In this document: positions 1 through 11,740 of the stretch, one piece after another
Layout of the letters: every line of letters starts with the position of its first letter
Numbering within the stretch: the stretch's first letter is position 1
DNA from: Plotosus lineatus
Taxonomy: Eukaryota > Chordata > Actinopteri > Siluriformes > Plotosidae
Assembly (NCBI GenBank): GCA_024760905.1
Contig: CM045745.1
Coordinates: forward strand, 10,955,282-11,019,281
Direction: 5' to 3'
Length of the DNA: 64,000 nt
The notes under the pieces: generated by a model
Told to the model about the DNA's origin: nothing
The model's database searches: none
What the model saw: the letters and a program-made list of their open reading frames with translations, nothing else
Translations under genes and position numbers: made by a program

Positions 1-158
1 TGACTTCCATCAAGAGTAGCTGCATAGCCATCAGCGTGTTTCTGCCTCGCGATGACCTGGCTAGCTGTCCAGGGTGTACTCTGCCCTCGGCTGGGATGGG
101 TGCCAGCCTCCCCACGACCCTAATTAGGATTAAGCGGTTACAGAAAATGAACTGAACT
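1..158 (+). repeat. SINE-A (tRNA-derived, L2 tail), 3' part
   Basis: The window opens inside a SINE of the most common family here. It has the body (aagagtagctgcatagcc…gatgacctgg…tccagggtgtactctgccc) and the L2-like tail (ctaattaggattaagcggtt, then cagaaaatgaactgaac). The tRNA-like head lies outside the window. Confidence 0.75.
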
Positions 159-419
159 AATCATCCAAACTCGCAGGCTCATTTTGAAAAAAGTATTTGA
201 GAGGGAGTGGGTTGGGAAATGAGAGCAGATTTACAGACTCCCCTTTAAGCCTGGGTGGAAGAGGGAGTGAAGTCCACCCACATCTGGTTAAAGGGCATTA
301 ATATTCTTGAACTCAATAGCATAGCGTTGCTCTAAATAGACAGCGGGGCCTTGCATGGTTCAGGATGATTTTAATCAGTACAGACATTGCTCGTTAATGT
401 TAGCAAAGTAGCCAAACGT

Positions 420-728
420 AGCATTCATTCATTCATTCATTCATTCATTACCTGTACTGGGTATCCTGTTCCTGCTTGGTGGCAGCTGGAACATGTCTCA
501 CCGATCTGTCACACTGTCACAGGGCCAAAACAGAAAAACATCCATTCACATCCAAGTGACAATCAATCTAGAGTGGACGGTTAACCTAATGGGTAAGTCT
601 TTGGACTATGGGATGAAACCTTCACAAGTATGGGTGGGCATACTAAATCAAAGCAAAAAGTGGCTCAAACCCAGGACCTCCTGGCTGTGACATGAGAGTG
701 CAAGCCACTACAGTACACCACTATGCTT
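420..728 (-). repeat. Degenerate tRNA-SINE with CATT-repeat tail
   Basis: Starts with (cattcatt)n and ends in a degraded tRNA-like segment (caaacccaggacctcctggctgtgacat…), the reverse of the fish SINE seen at 28,505 and elsewhere. Heavily mutated. Confidence 0.45.
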
Positions 729-964
729 TTTCAAATTACACTGAGTTCCAGGAACATGAAAAAGACTCCATTCTATACTCGCCTTTATTTAATTTCTCTG
801 TCGTAAATCCAGAAACAACTGTCGTATCGTCAATCTCCACAAAGCACTCCAATGAATTCCACATCTTCAAACATGCAAACTATAGTAGTAACTGCATCGT
901 ATAGTATGAGAACATCATGGCCAATGACGAATATATTTTTGATATTATTTCCTAATTCGTAATA

Positions 965-1735
965 CAGTGATACCTCACCTTACGATAGTCCCAGCAAACG
1001 AAAAATCTAGGTTACGAAAAACATTTTCCAAAATGTTTTGTCTCTATATACGAAACAAGTTCTCCTTATGAAACGCGCCATTCAAACATTAAAACAATGC
1101 ACGAGCTGCTTTCCCATTGACTATCTTCCAACATCCCGGCCCGCTGGCGTCCCATTGGCTGGCTAGGAGGGATGGCGCAGCTCCCTCCCATTGGCTATCT
1201 CCCAACATCCCACTCCGCTGGCCTCCCATTGGCTAGGAGGGTTGACGTAGCTCCCTCCCATTGGCTATGATGGAGCTGCATCTCCCATAATGTTTTTCGT
1301 GTAAAGGACAGAGTTACTGTTGTTTCATGAGTTTTTTGAGTCAGGCTTTTAACCTTCCATAAACAAGAGAAGATTATATTGTAAGATTGTAAGATTATAA
1401 CTCTGCTAAGAAGACATGGTCAACACACGCACACACACACACACGCGCGCGCGTGATTTCCGGTGTGAGAGAAAAGAAGAAGCGGGCTTGTGGCATGCAG
1501 TAGAGTGATATCGCAAAGGAATATGGCCAAACCCGTCTACCATCGGTATGATATTGAATCAGAAGGAGGTCTTAAAAGGTATACTTTTATAATTTTTAAA
1601 GGGTTTAGGGGGTAATTTTAGGGGCTTTGGCACGAATCACATGTTTTACATGTAAAATGCGGTTCAATTTACGAAAAATCCAGGTTAAGAAAAAGGCTCT
1701 GGTACGGATTAATTTTGTAAGGTGAGGTACCACTG
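965..1735 (+). mobile_element. pogo/Tigger-like DNA transposon, non-autonomous
   Basis: Terminal inverted repeats cagtgatacctcacctta… and …gtaaggtgaggtaccactg, flanked by TA on both sides (963-964 and 1736-1737). The inside holds a remnant of a pogo-type helix-turn-helix (gatatcgcaaaggaatatgg, I-A-K-E-Y-G) near 1,508 and CCAAT-like gattggc/ccattggct repeats. Four more copies of this family are in the window. Confidence 0.72.
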
Positions 1736-1864
1736 TATTCGTTCTTTAAATGTGTAGCATATCTACACATAGCATTGTAGCAGTGTAGCATATCTGATGT
1801 CCAATAGCGTGGTCAGTAGAGCATGATCCTCTTAAGCTCAGGGACGTTGGTTCAAGCCCCGTGT

Positions 1865-2135
1865 TGGGCGTACGTAATCTTCAGTGCAGATGTAGTCTAA
1901 TTGTTAGAGAAACGACTTCGGGACCAAAAAGTCACTGTTTCAATTCTTGAACAAGCAGGAAAAATGTGTGGTGGTAGGTAGTCAGCTGTACCTACCCTTC
2001 CCTCACCTTTATGGCTGACATGAGCAAGGCACCTAACCCCTAACGACTCTTCTGGCGCCCCATTGTGTGTGGCAGCCCACTGCTCCAAGTGTGTGTTCTC
2101 ACCTTGCATGAGTTAAATGCAGAGGCAATGACTTC
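1865..2135 (+). repeat. tRNA-derived SINE (second fish family)
   Basis: A tRNA-like head (tagtctaattgttagagaaacg…) is followed by a body ending gtgtgttctcaccttgcatgagttaaatgcagaggc, a motif typical of a widespread fish SINE. Only one copy is seen here. Confidence 0.55.
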
Positions 2136-2512
2136 CCTTGCTGGATTATACAGTACAGGGATCCCTCGCTACTTCGCGCTTCAATTTATGCGGCTTCAGT
2201 GCATTGCAGGTTTTTTTTTGTTGTTTTTTTTTTAAATATTCATCGAATTAAAAAAATAAGGAAATTAAGGAAGAATAGGCAAAAAAGTTAAGGAAAATGC
2301 CACAAAAACAAGGACAATTATGCCAAAACAAAAACAAACCTTAAACCAACACAAAACAAAAAACAACCCAAAACCTCCCATCAAAACTACTTACATTGTT
2401 GTGAGTTGCACATCTGTGTGTGTGTCTGTGTGTGTGTGTGTGTGTGTGTATTTATATTTTATTTACATCTTATGCATTATTTTTTAATGTTTAATTGTTA
2501 TTATAAGCAATG

Positions 2513-4857
2513 TAGCCGTGAGGGGGGGGGCACAAGCCAGTGTCTCTCCCTCACGCCGGTCCCAAGCCCGGATAAATGCAGAGGGTTGCATCAGGAAGGG
2601 CATCTGGGGTAAAACAAATGGCAAATAAACTATGCGAGTCCCAACAAAAAAGTTCATACCAGATTGGTTGAGGCCCGGGTTAACAACGACCGCTATCAGT
2701 GCTGTTAACCAACAGGGTGCTGATGGAAATTGGACTACTGTTGGTCGAAGACGTCGAAGAAGGAGAGGCGGGAGGCGTGTCCGTAGGCAGAGAGAGAAGA
2801 GGAAAGGCATGAGTCTAAGACTGAGAGTAGAGACTTTGAATGTTAGAACTATGGCAGGAAAAGGTAGAGAGATGGCTGACATGATGCAGAGGAGGAAGGT
2901 GGACATACTGTGTATTCAGGAGACCAGGTGGAAAGGTAGCAAGGCTAGAAGCTTAGGAGCAGGGTTTAAGCTGTTTTTTCATGGTGTGGATGGGAAAAGA
3001 AATGGAGTAGGAGTCATCTTGAAGGAGGAGTTTGTCAGGAATGTTCTAGAAGTGAAAAGAGTGTCAGACAGAGTGATGAGTCTCAAGTTAGAAATTGAAG
3101 GTGTGATGTTCAATGTTGTTAGTGCTTATGGCCCACAGGCAGGATGTGAGCTAGAAGAGAAGGAGAGATTCTGGAGTGAGTTTGATGAAGTGATGCAAAG
3201 TACCCCCAGAGGTGAAAGAGTGGTCATTGGGGCAGACTTCAATGGACATTTGGTGCAGAAAGCAGAGGGGACGAGGAAGTGATGGGCAGGTTTGGTATCC
3301 AGGACAGGAATGCAGAAGGATAGATGTTGGTAGATTTTGCAAAAAGGATGGAAATGGCTGTGGTAAATACTTTCTTCCTGAAGAGACAGGAGCACAGGGT
3401 GACTTATAAAAGCGGAGGTAGGAGCACACAGGTAGACTACATCTTGTGTAGGCGATGTAATTTGAAGGAAGTCAGTGACTGCAAAGTAGTAGCGGGTGAG
3501 AGTGTTGCCAAACAGCATAGGATGGTGGTGTGCAGGATGATGCTGATGGTGAGGAAGGTGAAGAAGGCAAAGGCAGAGCAGAAAACAAAGTGTTGGAAGC
3601 TGAAAAAGGAAGAGTGTCGTGTTGAAAATGGCTTTGGGTAGTCAGTAAGTGCTTTCAGATGACTGGACAACCACAGCCAATGTGATCAGGGAGACAGGTA
3701 GGAGAATACTTGTTGTGTCATCTGGAAGGAGAGGAGATAAGGAGACTTGGTGGTTGAATGAGGAAGTGCAGGAGTGTGTACAAAGGAAGAGGTTAGCTAA
3801 GAAGAAGTGGGACATTGAGAGGACCGAAGAGAGTAAACAGGAGTACAGGGAGACACAGCGTAAGGCGAAGGTGATGGTGTCAAAGGTCAAACAGAGGGTG
3901 TATGATGACTTGTATGCTCGGTTGGAAAGTAAGAAGGGAGAAAATGATTTATACAGGTTGGCACAGCAGAGAAATAGAGATGGAAAGGACGTGCAGCAAG
4001 TTAGAGTGATTAAGGACAGAGAGGCAAATGTATTGACTGATGACAGAAGTGTGCTGGGAAGATGGAAAGAGTACTTTGAAGAGCTGACGTATGAAGAAAA
4101 TGAGAGAGAAAAAAAGAGTAGAAGAGGAAACTGTTGAGGACTGTGAGAGCAGAGAACAAGTGCAGGAAAATCTAGAGAGGTGGAGGTATGCCCTAAAAGG
4201 AGGGGAATGAAGGTTAGCCTCAGTAAGACAGAATACATGTGTATGAACGACAAGGATCCAACAGGAACGGTGAGGTTACAGGGAGCAGAGATAATGAAGG
4301 TGGAGGATTTTAAGTACTTAGGCTCAACAATCCAGAGCAATGGAGAGTGTGGAAAAGAGGTGAAGAAGCATGTGCAGGCAGGTTGGAAAGGTTGGAGAAA
4401 AGTGTCCGGTGTGATGTGTGACAGGAAGGTATCGGCAAGAATGAAAGGAAAAGTGTACAAGACGGTGTTGAGGCCAGCGATGTTGTATGGTTTAGACCCT
4501 GAGGAAAAGACAGGAGGCAGAGTTGGAGGTAGCAGAGATGAAAATGTTGAGGTTCTCTTTGGGAGTAACGAGGATGGATAGGATCAGGAATGAGGACATC
4601 AGAGGGACAACACATGTAAGACGTTTTGGAGACAAAGTCAGAGAGGCTAGATTGAGATGGTTTGGACATGTACAGAGGAGGGATAGTGAGTATATTGGTA
4701 GTAGGATGCTGAGGTTGGAACTACCAGGCAGAAAGCCGAGAGGCAGACCAAAGAGACGATTCATGGATGTGGTGAAAGAGGACATGAAGGCAGTTGGTGT
4801 AAGAGAAGAAGATGCAGAGGATAGGGCGAGATGGAGGCAGATGATTTGCTGTGGCCT
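2513..4857 (+). mobile_element. RTE-type non-LTR retrotransposon, internally deleted
   Basis: It carries an AP-type endonuclease frame, then RT C-terminal frames, and shares its 3' part with fragments at 8,665, 21,021, 22,100, 44,267 and 48,004. The last bases (gatttgctgtgg) stop before the usual cgacccctgaagggaacagc end. It sits inside MITE copy A. Confidence 0.75.
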
Positions 4858-4860
4858 AAA
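2632..4860 (+). pseudogene. RTE LINE polyprotein remnant (endonuclease and RT C-terminus)
   Basis: The frame at 2632-3282 has an R-rich start and the exonuclease-endonuclease-phosphatase fold motifs LNVRTMAGKGREMADM, CIQETRWKG, VSAYGPQ and GADFNGHL. Such copies are often misnamed craniofacial development protein 2-like. Frames at 3324-3641 and 3649-4137 continue it after frameshifts. Frames at 4180-4581 and 4523-4882 hold the post-catalytic part (FKYLGSTIQSNGE, LRPAMLYGL, RWFGHVQRRDSEYI, GRPKRRFMDVVKED). The RT palm with its catalytic DD is missing around 4,137-4,180, so this copy cannot make a working RT. Confidence 0.75.
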
Positions 4861-5073
4861 TACATATTCATATTGTATATAGACATATACATGTACGTAT
4901 ACGTCAGTTGGGGGGGGGGGGGGGGTTGATCCTACGTCACGGAATTCGGTGGTCATGGGGGAGCTCGGTCCCAATTACCCGCGGAAAGTGAGTATAACAT
5001 CTTTGTCAGGATGAAAAAAGAAGCAGCTTTCAAGACTTCTAACAATTTTGGAGGTATTAAGAATAAAAAAATG

Positions 5074-5104
<31 letters not shown>

Positions 5105-5184
5105 GGTATACTATTCCCCAAATTTATTAAAAATAAAATAAAAAAAGTAGAAAAAGGTAAAAATGATTCAATGTAGCCTGGGTG

Positions 5185-5445
5185 TAAGCACTTCCTCCTC
5201 ACAGCAAGAAAGTTCTGGTTTCGGGTTTTTTTTTTTTTGGACTCCTCTAGGCAAGTGTGTTTCTGCACACTATGCCACACTGGCTGTGTAAAATTGCCCA
5301 GAGGTCCAAATGCGAATTTATGTGTGTGTGTGTGTGTATGTGTGCGCACGCATGTGTGCAATGAACTTGCAAGTTGTTCAGTGTGTACGCCGCCTATGCC
5401 AAATGTCAGCTGAGATGGGTGTCAGCCTCCTCCGTGGGTGAGTGA
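5185..5445 (+). repeat. Degenerate tRNA-SINE with (GT)n
   Basis: Recognisable pieces of the SINE family of 28,505 (ctcctcacagcaagaaagtt, aaattgcccagaggt, tcagctgagatgggtgtcagcctcc), with a GT tract at 5,320-5,342. Confidence 0.45.
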
Positions 5446-6300
5446 ATATTAGAGCTTTAAAATTGATTTGAAGTTAGATGCACTCATAAGTGATTCGTTT
5501 GTCTGTAGCAGTGTGGTTCGTTTTAGGCTCAGTCCTTTTTACAGCCCATTCAAGGTTCAAGAATCAAGAGTTTTTATTGTCAATATGTTCACAAATAACA
5601 AAATTTTGTGCGAGGCTCTCAGCTTTAAGGTGCAAACAAGAAAATAAACTGCAATTAACGTTGTAAGAGCAGAATGTAAACACAAATAGTTCTGTACACG
5701 AAATTTTACGTAAATATATAAAACATATGTAAACTCTGTGCCTATGAATAAAAACTGAACGATGCAGATATACAATGTGTACATTGAAGCATTGGGGAGG
5801 GATCATCTCCAACTATCTAAAGTTAGGCTGGTCCATCCAATGACCTCGCGACCTATTATTTAACAATCTTCCAAAATGAAGAGTTTCCGAAATACTTACT
5901 ACCCTAATTGTTTTTGATAAAGTGCAACTGATTGCATGATTCAACATCTGCTCAAGTATTCAATGAAATTGGCTGCAAATTCTCTGCTAAAAAATAAATA
6001 AAAATTGAAGCAATTATAGTGTAAACTAGGAAATGACCACTTGGCAGCCTCAAAAAAAGGTGCTTCCTTTGCTGTGCAATAAATTATAATAAATTTTGGC
6101 AGAAGTGGGCTGAGAGAGGTGAGGGGGAGTCAGGGAACACAAATACACTCCTATGAAAACACCTCTGCATAATTGCTGGAAAGGATGTTTATGGGAGTTG
6201 GCGCTACTAATTCTGTACAAACACAGTGACCACACAGCTTAGTAACACTACACCAAACACCACGTGATCATTTATACTTAATAAAACAACAGCATGACTT
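5446..6300. other. No gene recognised
   Basis: AT-rich sequence. A block at about 5,557-5,790 (gagtttttattgtcaatatg…) looks like an old dispersed repeat, but I cannot assign it. Small ORFs here have no recognisable features. Confidence 0.4.
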
Positions 6301-6420
6301 ACAGTGGATTCTATAAGTATTCGTACACCTTGACCTTTTGTTTTCACGTTACAACAAACATAAATGTATTTTATTGGGATTTGACATGACCAACCAACAC
6401 AAAAATTCTAAAAGAAAATG
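6301..6420. repeat. Tc1-like terminal inverted repeat relic
   Basis: tacagtggattctataagtattcgtacaccttgacc… is the general pattern of a Tc1/mariner end in fish (tacagtg…aagtattc…ccttga). No partner end is found nearby. Confidence 0.4.
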
Positions 6421-6632
6421 GTTCATGGTTTTAAATCTTTTTACTGTTCTGTGTAGGCCTCAGAGGTTTGTTCCAGAACATGAGTGAACAAACAGCATCA
6501 TGAAGCCAAGGGCGAAGAAAGCATTGATCAGAGCGCCAACCAACAGGCCCGTGGTAAGTCTGGAGGACCTGCAGAGATTCACAGCTCAGGGAGGAGAATG
6601 TGTGATGCCAGGGAGAGCGTGTATGACTCTGG

Positions 6633-6715
6633 GGAACATGCTTTTTTGGAATAGTGTACGAGAATTAAGTGTAATTGCACCTCCACTCCAGTAGTTGGCA
6701 GTGGCGCTCTCGTTG
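6633..6715 (+). repeat. hAT element fragment
   Basis: An internal piece (gaacatgcttttttggaata … gtaattgcacctccactcca … ggcagtggcgctctcgttg) matches the complete hAT copy 160 bp downstream. Confidence 0.55.
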
Positions 6716-6792
6716 GCACGCCCAATTCTTTTGAAAGGCTCTGGAACACTAACAATCACAAATCTACCAAGATATGGCTGTTCCACCTAAAC

Positions 6793-7267
6793 CAGTGCTT
6801 CTCAAATAGTGGGGTGGGGGGTGCCGTGTAATGCTGGGGGGGGGGCGCGCATATGAACATGCTTTTCTGGAATTATGTATGAGAATTATGTGTAATTGCA
6901 CCTCCACTCCACTAGTTGGAAGTGGCGCTCTCATTGTTGTAGCAGTTTTTTTGCACGAGCAAACGATATCAAGTGCAGTAAACAACCCCTCAAGAAACGA
7001 CACGGAAACTTTTCTAACAGGAACGAAGAGAAAGGTGCAGAGAGACGGAGATATTAAAACATAAATAAATTCAATGAGTTTAAATAAGGATGTATTTTTT
7101 TATTTCAGGCACATTGGTGCACTTTAAATATTTTCTGTTACAGATTTAAAAATAATGTTAGGTGTACTAATAACAATTTTATAGACAAATAATACTATTT
7201 ATAGTCACTCGCGAATGTTTTTTTTCTTCCTAAAGGGGGCGCCACAGAAAATAATTGAGAAGCACTG
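6793..7267 (+). mobile_element. hAT-type non-autonomous transposon
   Basis: Perfect terminal inverted repeats cagtgcttctcaa…ttgagaagcactg. The inside holds a short frame ending FLTGTKRKVQRDGD, similar to the start of ZBED-type hAT transposases. A second complete copy is at 39,536 and a fragment at 10,505. Confidence 0.7.
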
Positions 7268-7345
7268 CCCTAATAGGATTAATCGTTAGTGAGGGTTACT
7301 TATGAGCTGTACACATCTCTTTCAAGGCAATTTTTTTAACCACGT

Positions 7346-7492
7346 CTCCCAATATGTTTCTGCCCTGCGATGGCCTGGCGAACCATCCAGGGTGTACCCT
7401 GTCCTCGCCCAGAGTCAACTGAGATGGGCACCAGCCTCCCTGCGACCGTAATTAGGATCAAGCGGTTCAGAAAATGAATGAATGAGTGTATG
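7346..7492 (+). repeat. SINE-A tail fragment
   Basis: tttctgccctgcgatggcct…gtgtaccctgtcctcgccc…ctaattaggatcaagcggtt…gaatgaatg. Only the 3' part of the SINE with the L2-like tail. Confidence 0.65.
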
Positions 7493-8081
7493 ATCTGGTA
7501 ACTGCTTTGAACGACAGGATTTTTGGTTCTTATCTAATTCCTTGATGTAAATGGAAATAAACGAGTGTTTATTTACTGCCCAGGAAAGCATGCTAGGAGG
7601 ACTGTCATCTTTTGATTTCCTGAAAGTTTGGATTTCTTTGAAAAATCTGAGCATTAGCAGTTTATTAGTTCTCACTAAATTCCGCTCAAATTATTTTTCT
7701 TGAGGGCTTACATGACACAATGGACGCAGGAAGTAAACAGTCTTTTGACATCCTGTTTTGGACAAAGAAGCCTTTGGGGAAAAAGTTGTCCATCTAAGTG
7801 GGTGCTTTCTAAATAAACCTGGGAGACAAACCCACTCCATTTGCAGTTGTATAACACCAGATGTCACACAGAGTAGATAGTCATATCTGACCTGCACTAT
7901 TTCCTGTTTAGTGTGTGATCAAGATAAGCAGGCAAACTGTTTATAGTTCATATTAACACACCCACTCAATCTCTTTGACTTGTACCCAGAACACTACACT
8001 TTAGCTTGAAACCAGATTATCTTCCATCGATTTCATGTTTCAGTGATATTCGGTGATATTTTTTAGTTTTTAAGGCCATAC

Positions 8082-8083
<2 letters not shown>
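7493..8083. other. No gene recognised
   Basis: Unique-looking AT-rich sequence. A minus-strand ORF at 7,691-7,897 has no recognisable motif. Confidence 0.35.

Positions 8084-8128
<45 letters not shown>
8084..8128. repeat. (AT)n microsatellite
   Basis: About 22 AT units. Confidence 0.9.
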
Positions 8129-8130
<2 letters not shown>

Positions 8131-8197
8131 AACATCAGTGACAGCTTTATTGAAATTTAATAAAGAGCTGAGATCCATGTGAAGCTTCAATGGATGT

Positions 8198-8553
8198 CTG
8201 TCTTCCTTTCGGCTTTTTCCCTTTTTTTTTTTTACTTGGGAGTCGCCGCAGCGAATCATCTGATTCGCACGTTTGATTTGGCAGAGGTTTTTACGTCGGA
8301 TGCCCTTCCTTGCACAACCCTTTTAGCAAGGGACAGAAACACGCAGACGACTTTGCAGCTACTCTTTACGAAAGTCAGCAATGGTTCTTTTACATGCCGC
8401 TCACCATAGACAGTGACAGACATGGCCCGCCTTTGATAACCCAGTTAGCCGCACTAGGGGGGGACAGTGACAACCTTGTGGAGAGTGGGACTCGAACCCT
8501 CAACCTTTGGATCAGCGATCCAGCGCCCTATACCACTAGACCACCACTGCCCC
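8198..8553 (-). repeat. SINE-B (tRNA head, RTE-type tail), complete
   Basis: On the minus strand: tRNA-like head (gcagtggtggtctagtgg…gggttcgagtcccactc), the shared body, then a tail ending gctgcggcgactcccaagt…gccgaaaggaag, i.e. the RTE 3' end in place of the L2 tail. It is flanked by a perfect 18-bp target duplication, tgaagcttcaatggatgt (8180-8197 and 8554-8571). Confidence 0.82.
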
Positions 8554-8664
8554 TGAAGCTTCAATGGATGTAATAGAGATTATAACCACACGTCCACAGG
8601 CACCAGTGAAAATCAACACACTTTCACGTACAGTATATTTCCAGATGTGCAATATTTCTGAATT

Positions 8665-8807
8665 CGTCTTCTTTTCCTTTCGGCTTTTCCCTTCAGGGGT
8701 CACCACAGCAAATCATCCACCTCCATCTCACCCTATCCTCTGCATCTTCTACTCTTACTCCAACTACCTTCATGTCCTCCTTCACCACATCCATAAATCT
8801 TCTCTTT
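8665..8807 (-). mobile_element. RTE LINE 3' fragment, 5'-truncated
   Basis: 143 bp of RTE 3' end on the minus strand (cttcttttcctttcggctt…ggggtcaccacagcaaatca…). It has a perfect 16-bp target duplication, gcaatatttctgaatt (8649-8664 and 8808-8823). Confidence 0.82.
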
Positions 8808-8837
8808 GCAATATTTCTGAATTATGTATTAGAAATA

Positions 8838-9384
8838 CAGTAGTACTTCACCTTACGAAATTAATCCGTTCCAGAGGCAGTTTCATAACCTGGATTTTTC
8901 ATAAGTAGAACCTCATTTTACATGTAAAACACATGATTAGTTCCAAGGCCCCCAATACTACCCCCTAAACCCTTTAAAAATTATAAAATCATACATTTTA
9001 AGGTACAGTACTTACTTCATGATGACCATGTCTTCTTAGCAGAGTTATAATCTTACAAATCTTTATGCAAGGTCAAAAGCCTGAGCCAAAAAATAAAGTT
9101 GCAATGAGCACACTTGAAAAACTCATGAAACAACAGAAACTGTGTTCTTTACACAGAAAGCATCATGGGTATTACAGCTCCATAACTGCCAATGGGAGGG
9201 AGCTACATCATCCCTCCTAGCCAATGGGCGGCCAGCGGGGCAGGACGTTGGGAGATAGCCAATGGGAGGCCAGTGAGGAGAGATGTTGGGAGATAGTCAA
9301 TGGGAGAGCAACTTGTGCATTGTTTGAATTTTTGAGATGGAACGTAAACTTGTTTTGTATCCAGAGACAAAAATTTTCCTAAAA
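8838..9384 (-). mobile_element. pogo/Tigger-like element, truncated copy
   Basis: Begins tacagtagtacttcaccttacg and carries the family's internal blocks (acatgtaaaacacatga, ccaatgggaggccag), then breaks off near …aaaattttcctaaaat. A run of about 13 G lies just downstream (9,410-9,422). Confidence 0.65.
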
Positions 9385-10504
9385 TACAGTGGTATTGATA
9401 TTTTTTTTGGGGGGGGGGGGGGTTCCCCAGATTTCATTATAAAGAGCATTCTATATTTTATATTTACTAACACTTATGATGCAATTATGATGGAGTCTAT
9501 GGCAGTCACATTCCTGAAATTTGACTAAAAGTTCTTTGGTAACTTATCAAAAGCATCTCAATCGAATAAGTCTTATACGAATTAGTCATGGAGTTGTTTG
9601 AATATTTTTGGAACTCAAACCTGCATTTGTAAACAGTCTTGGAGATTGTGGCGACACACCCTGTATAACACACGCACACACATCACCAATCAGATGCAGT
9701 GCCTCTCCCATGTGCTTTTTTTAGAAAATGGCGTCAGCCAGAAATATGTCATGTTACACATGCTGCTCACGTATCATGTACTATCAATCTACAGTGTCTT
9801 GCAAAATTATTCATATCCCTTGAACATTTTTACATTTTGACACATACCAAAAACACACATGAATGTATTTAATTTTCATTTTCTATGACAGACTGATACA
9901 AAGTGGTACATAATTGTGAAAACCCTGAAACGTGGTGCATTTGTATTTGCATCCCATTCCACCCACCTTTCCCTGAGTCAAAACTTTGCAGACCCACTTT
10001 TCACTGCAATTACAGCTGCAAGTCTTTTGGGGGGTATTTCTCTCGCTTTGCATAGCTAGAGACTGAAATGTTGGCAAAATAGCTCAAGCTCAGTCAGGTT
10101 TGATAGTAAACGCCTGTAAACACCAATTTTCAAGTCTTGCCAAGGACTCTCAATTGGATTTATGCCTGGGTTTTGGCTGGACCATTGTAATGCATGAAGA
10201 TTCTTTGATTGAATCCATTCCATTGTAGCTCTAGCGACGTGTTTATGGTCATTGACTTGCTTTAAAGTGGACCTCAGTCCCAGTCTTAAGTCGTTTCTAG
10301 ACTCTAACAGATTCCAACATCATCCTGTATTAATTTCCATCCATCTTCTTATCAACTCTAACCAGATTCCCCAAATCATCCCCACAGCATAATGCTGTCA
10401 CCACCGTGTTTCACGGAAGTATTCAACTCCACATTGTGTTTTGCATTTAGGCCACAAAGTTAATTTTTTGTTTCATTTGACTGGAGCACCTACGTTATCT
10501 ACAT

Positions 10505-10755
10505 TTGTACTGTATCTCATTCAACTTATTTATATCTTAATATCTTCGTCTCTCTCTCCACCGTTCTCTTCGTTCCTGTTAGAAATTTTTCCGTGTCGTT
10601 TCTTGAGGGGTTGTTTACTGCACTTCATATCGTTTGCTCGTGCAAAAAACCGCTACAACATAGCGCGGCAATGAGAGCGCCACTTCCAACTAGTGGAGTG
10701 GGGGTGCAATTACACATAATTCTCATACACAATTCCAGAAAAGCATGTTCATACG
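10505..10755 (-). repeat. hAT fragment inside the Tc1 relic
   Basis: Reverse complement of the middle of the hAT element at 6,793 (gtttcttgaggggttgttta … tttgctcgtgcaaaaaaccg … ccagaaaagcatgttc). Confidence 0.6.
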
Positions 10756-11268
10756 CGCTATGCATAGCTGTCAGTGTGTTTCTGCCCTGCGATGGCCTGG
10801 CAAGCTGTCCAGGGTGTACTTTGCCCTTGCCCAGAGTCAGCACCCACTCAGATTCAAACCCTCTTGACAACCACTTAGCGTCTCCGCTCCCTATTACGGT
10901 TTGCATTGTCTAGCCACCTTTATTTTTAACATTATTTGATGATCATAGGGCAGGGGTTGCCTGGTGGTAAGGTGTTGGATTACTGATCCCAAGATTGGGG
11001 GTTCAAGCCCCACTCTCAAATGGGCTGTCACTGTACCCCCAGTGCACTAACTGGGTTATCAAAGGCCGGCCATGTCTCTCACTGTCTATGGTGTGAGGTT
11101 CATGTAAAAGAACCATTGCTGACTTTTGACAAGAGTAGCTGCAAAGTTGTCGGCGTGTTTCCGTCCTGTGATGGCCTGGTGAGCTCACCCGGAGTCGGCT
11201 GGGATGGGCGCCAGCCTCCCCATAACCCTAATTAGGATTAAGCGGTTACAGAAAATGAATGAATGAAT
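10756..11268 (+). repeat. SINE-A fragment followed by a complete SINE-A
   Basis: 10,756-10,850 is a 3' body piece (agctgtcagtgtgtttctgc…). From about 10,946 there is a full copy: tRNA-like head (ggttgcctggtggtaaggtg…gggttcaagccccactc), body, and L2 tail ending gaaaatgaatgaatgaa. Confidence 0.72.
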
Positions 11269-11440
11269 TTGTAAAACCTTTGAAAACTACGTACCATTTT
11301 CCATCCGTTTCAAAATTATGCACCACTTTATTTTGGTCTATCCCATAAAATCCCAAATAATCACATTTTCATTTTTGTGGTTGCACTGCGATAAAATGTG
11401 GAAAATTTCAGTGTGTATGAACACCTTTGCAAGAAACTTT

Positions 11441-11740
11441 AAATTGATAGTAAGTGATAAGTGAGAGCATGTGTAATTTCTTATAAAAATGCTGATTCTC
11501 TTTTGGAAAAAAAAACCCGCTTAAAACTCAGGCTACCTAAATAGTGTCACTAAATAGGTCACTAACCTTACAATGAGATCTGTTAGTCATTTCTCAAGTT
11601 ATATGTCTGAGCACAAACACATTCAGGTTTATCTTATAAAATGTACTTCTGATAATAGGCTGGTTTTGACTTGTAATCGAACCAAAACTGTTGCAGTATT
11701 ATAGTCAAGCCTGTACATCACATATTACTCAAACACTTGC
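11441..11740. other. No feature recognised upstream of emcn promoter
   Basis: AT-rich sequence without clear repeats. It could hold distal control elements, but none can be shown. Confidence 0.3.

Larger units (their letters stand above)
2156..4995 (+). mobile_element. pogo-type MITE, copy A, split by an RTE LINE
   Basis: Left end tacagggatccctcgctactt…; internal blocks (caaggacaattatg, ttgttattataagca) match copies at 18,931 and 21,629. At about 2,512 the MITE stops in a LINE and resumes at about 4,858 (cctaaatacatattc … gatcctacgtcacgg … cgcggaaagtg). A G run of 16 is at 4,911-4,926. The right terminus is eroded. Confidence 0.65.
9792..11440 (-). mobile_element. Tc1-like DNA transposon relic with nested insertions
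   Basis: The left end (tacagtgtcttgcaaaattattcat…) and right end (…tgtatgaacacctttgcaag) are imperfect inverted repeats. Between them lie decayed transposase blocks on the minus strand (for example around 10,360-10,490, the region usually reading accccaaatcatcccc…cataatgctgtcacc). It has taken in a hAT fragment and SINE-A copies. Confidence 0.62.

Noticed and set aside
2632..3282. Host gene craniofacial development protein 2-like
   Set aside because: The endonuclease frame belongs to an RTE LINE, is followed by RT remnants and lies inside a MITE.
2484..4974. Minus-strand ORFs of 119-272 codons
   Set aside because: Antisense shadows of the RTE LINE; Ser/Leu/Phe-rich without motifs. The same shadow appears opposite each RTE fragment.
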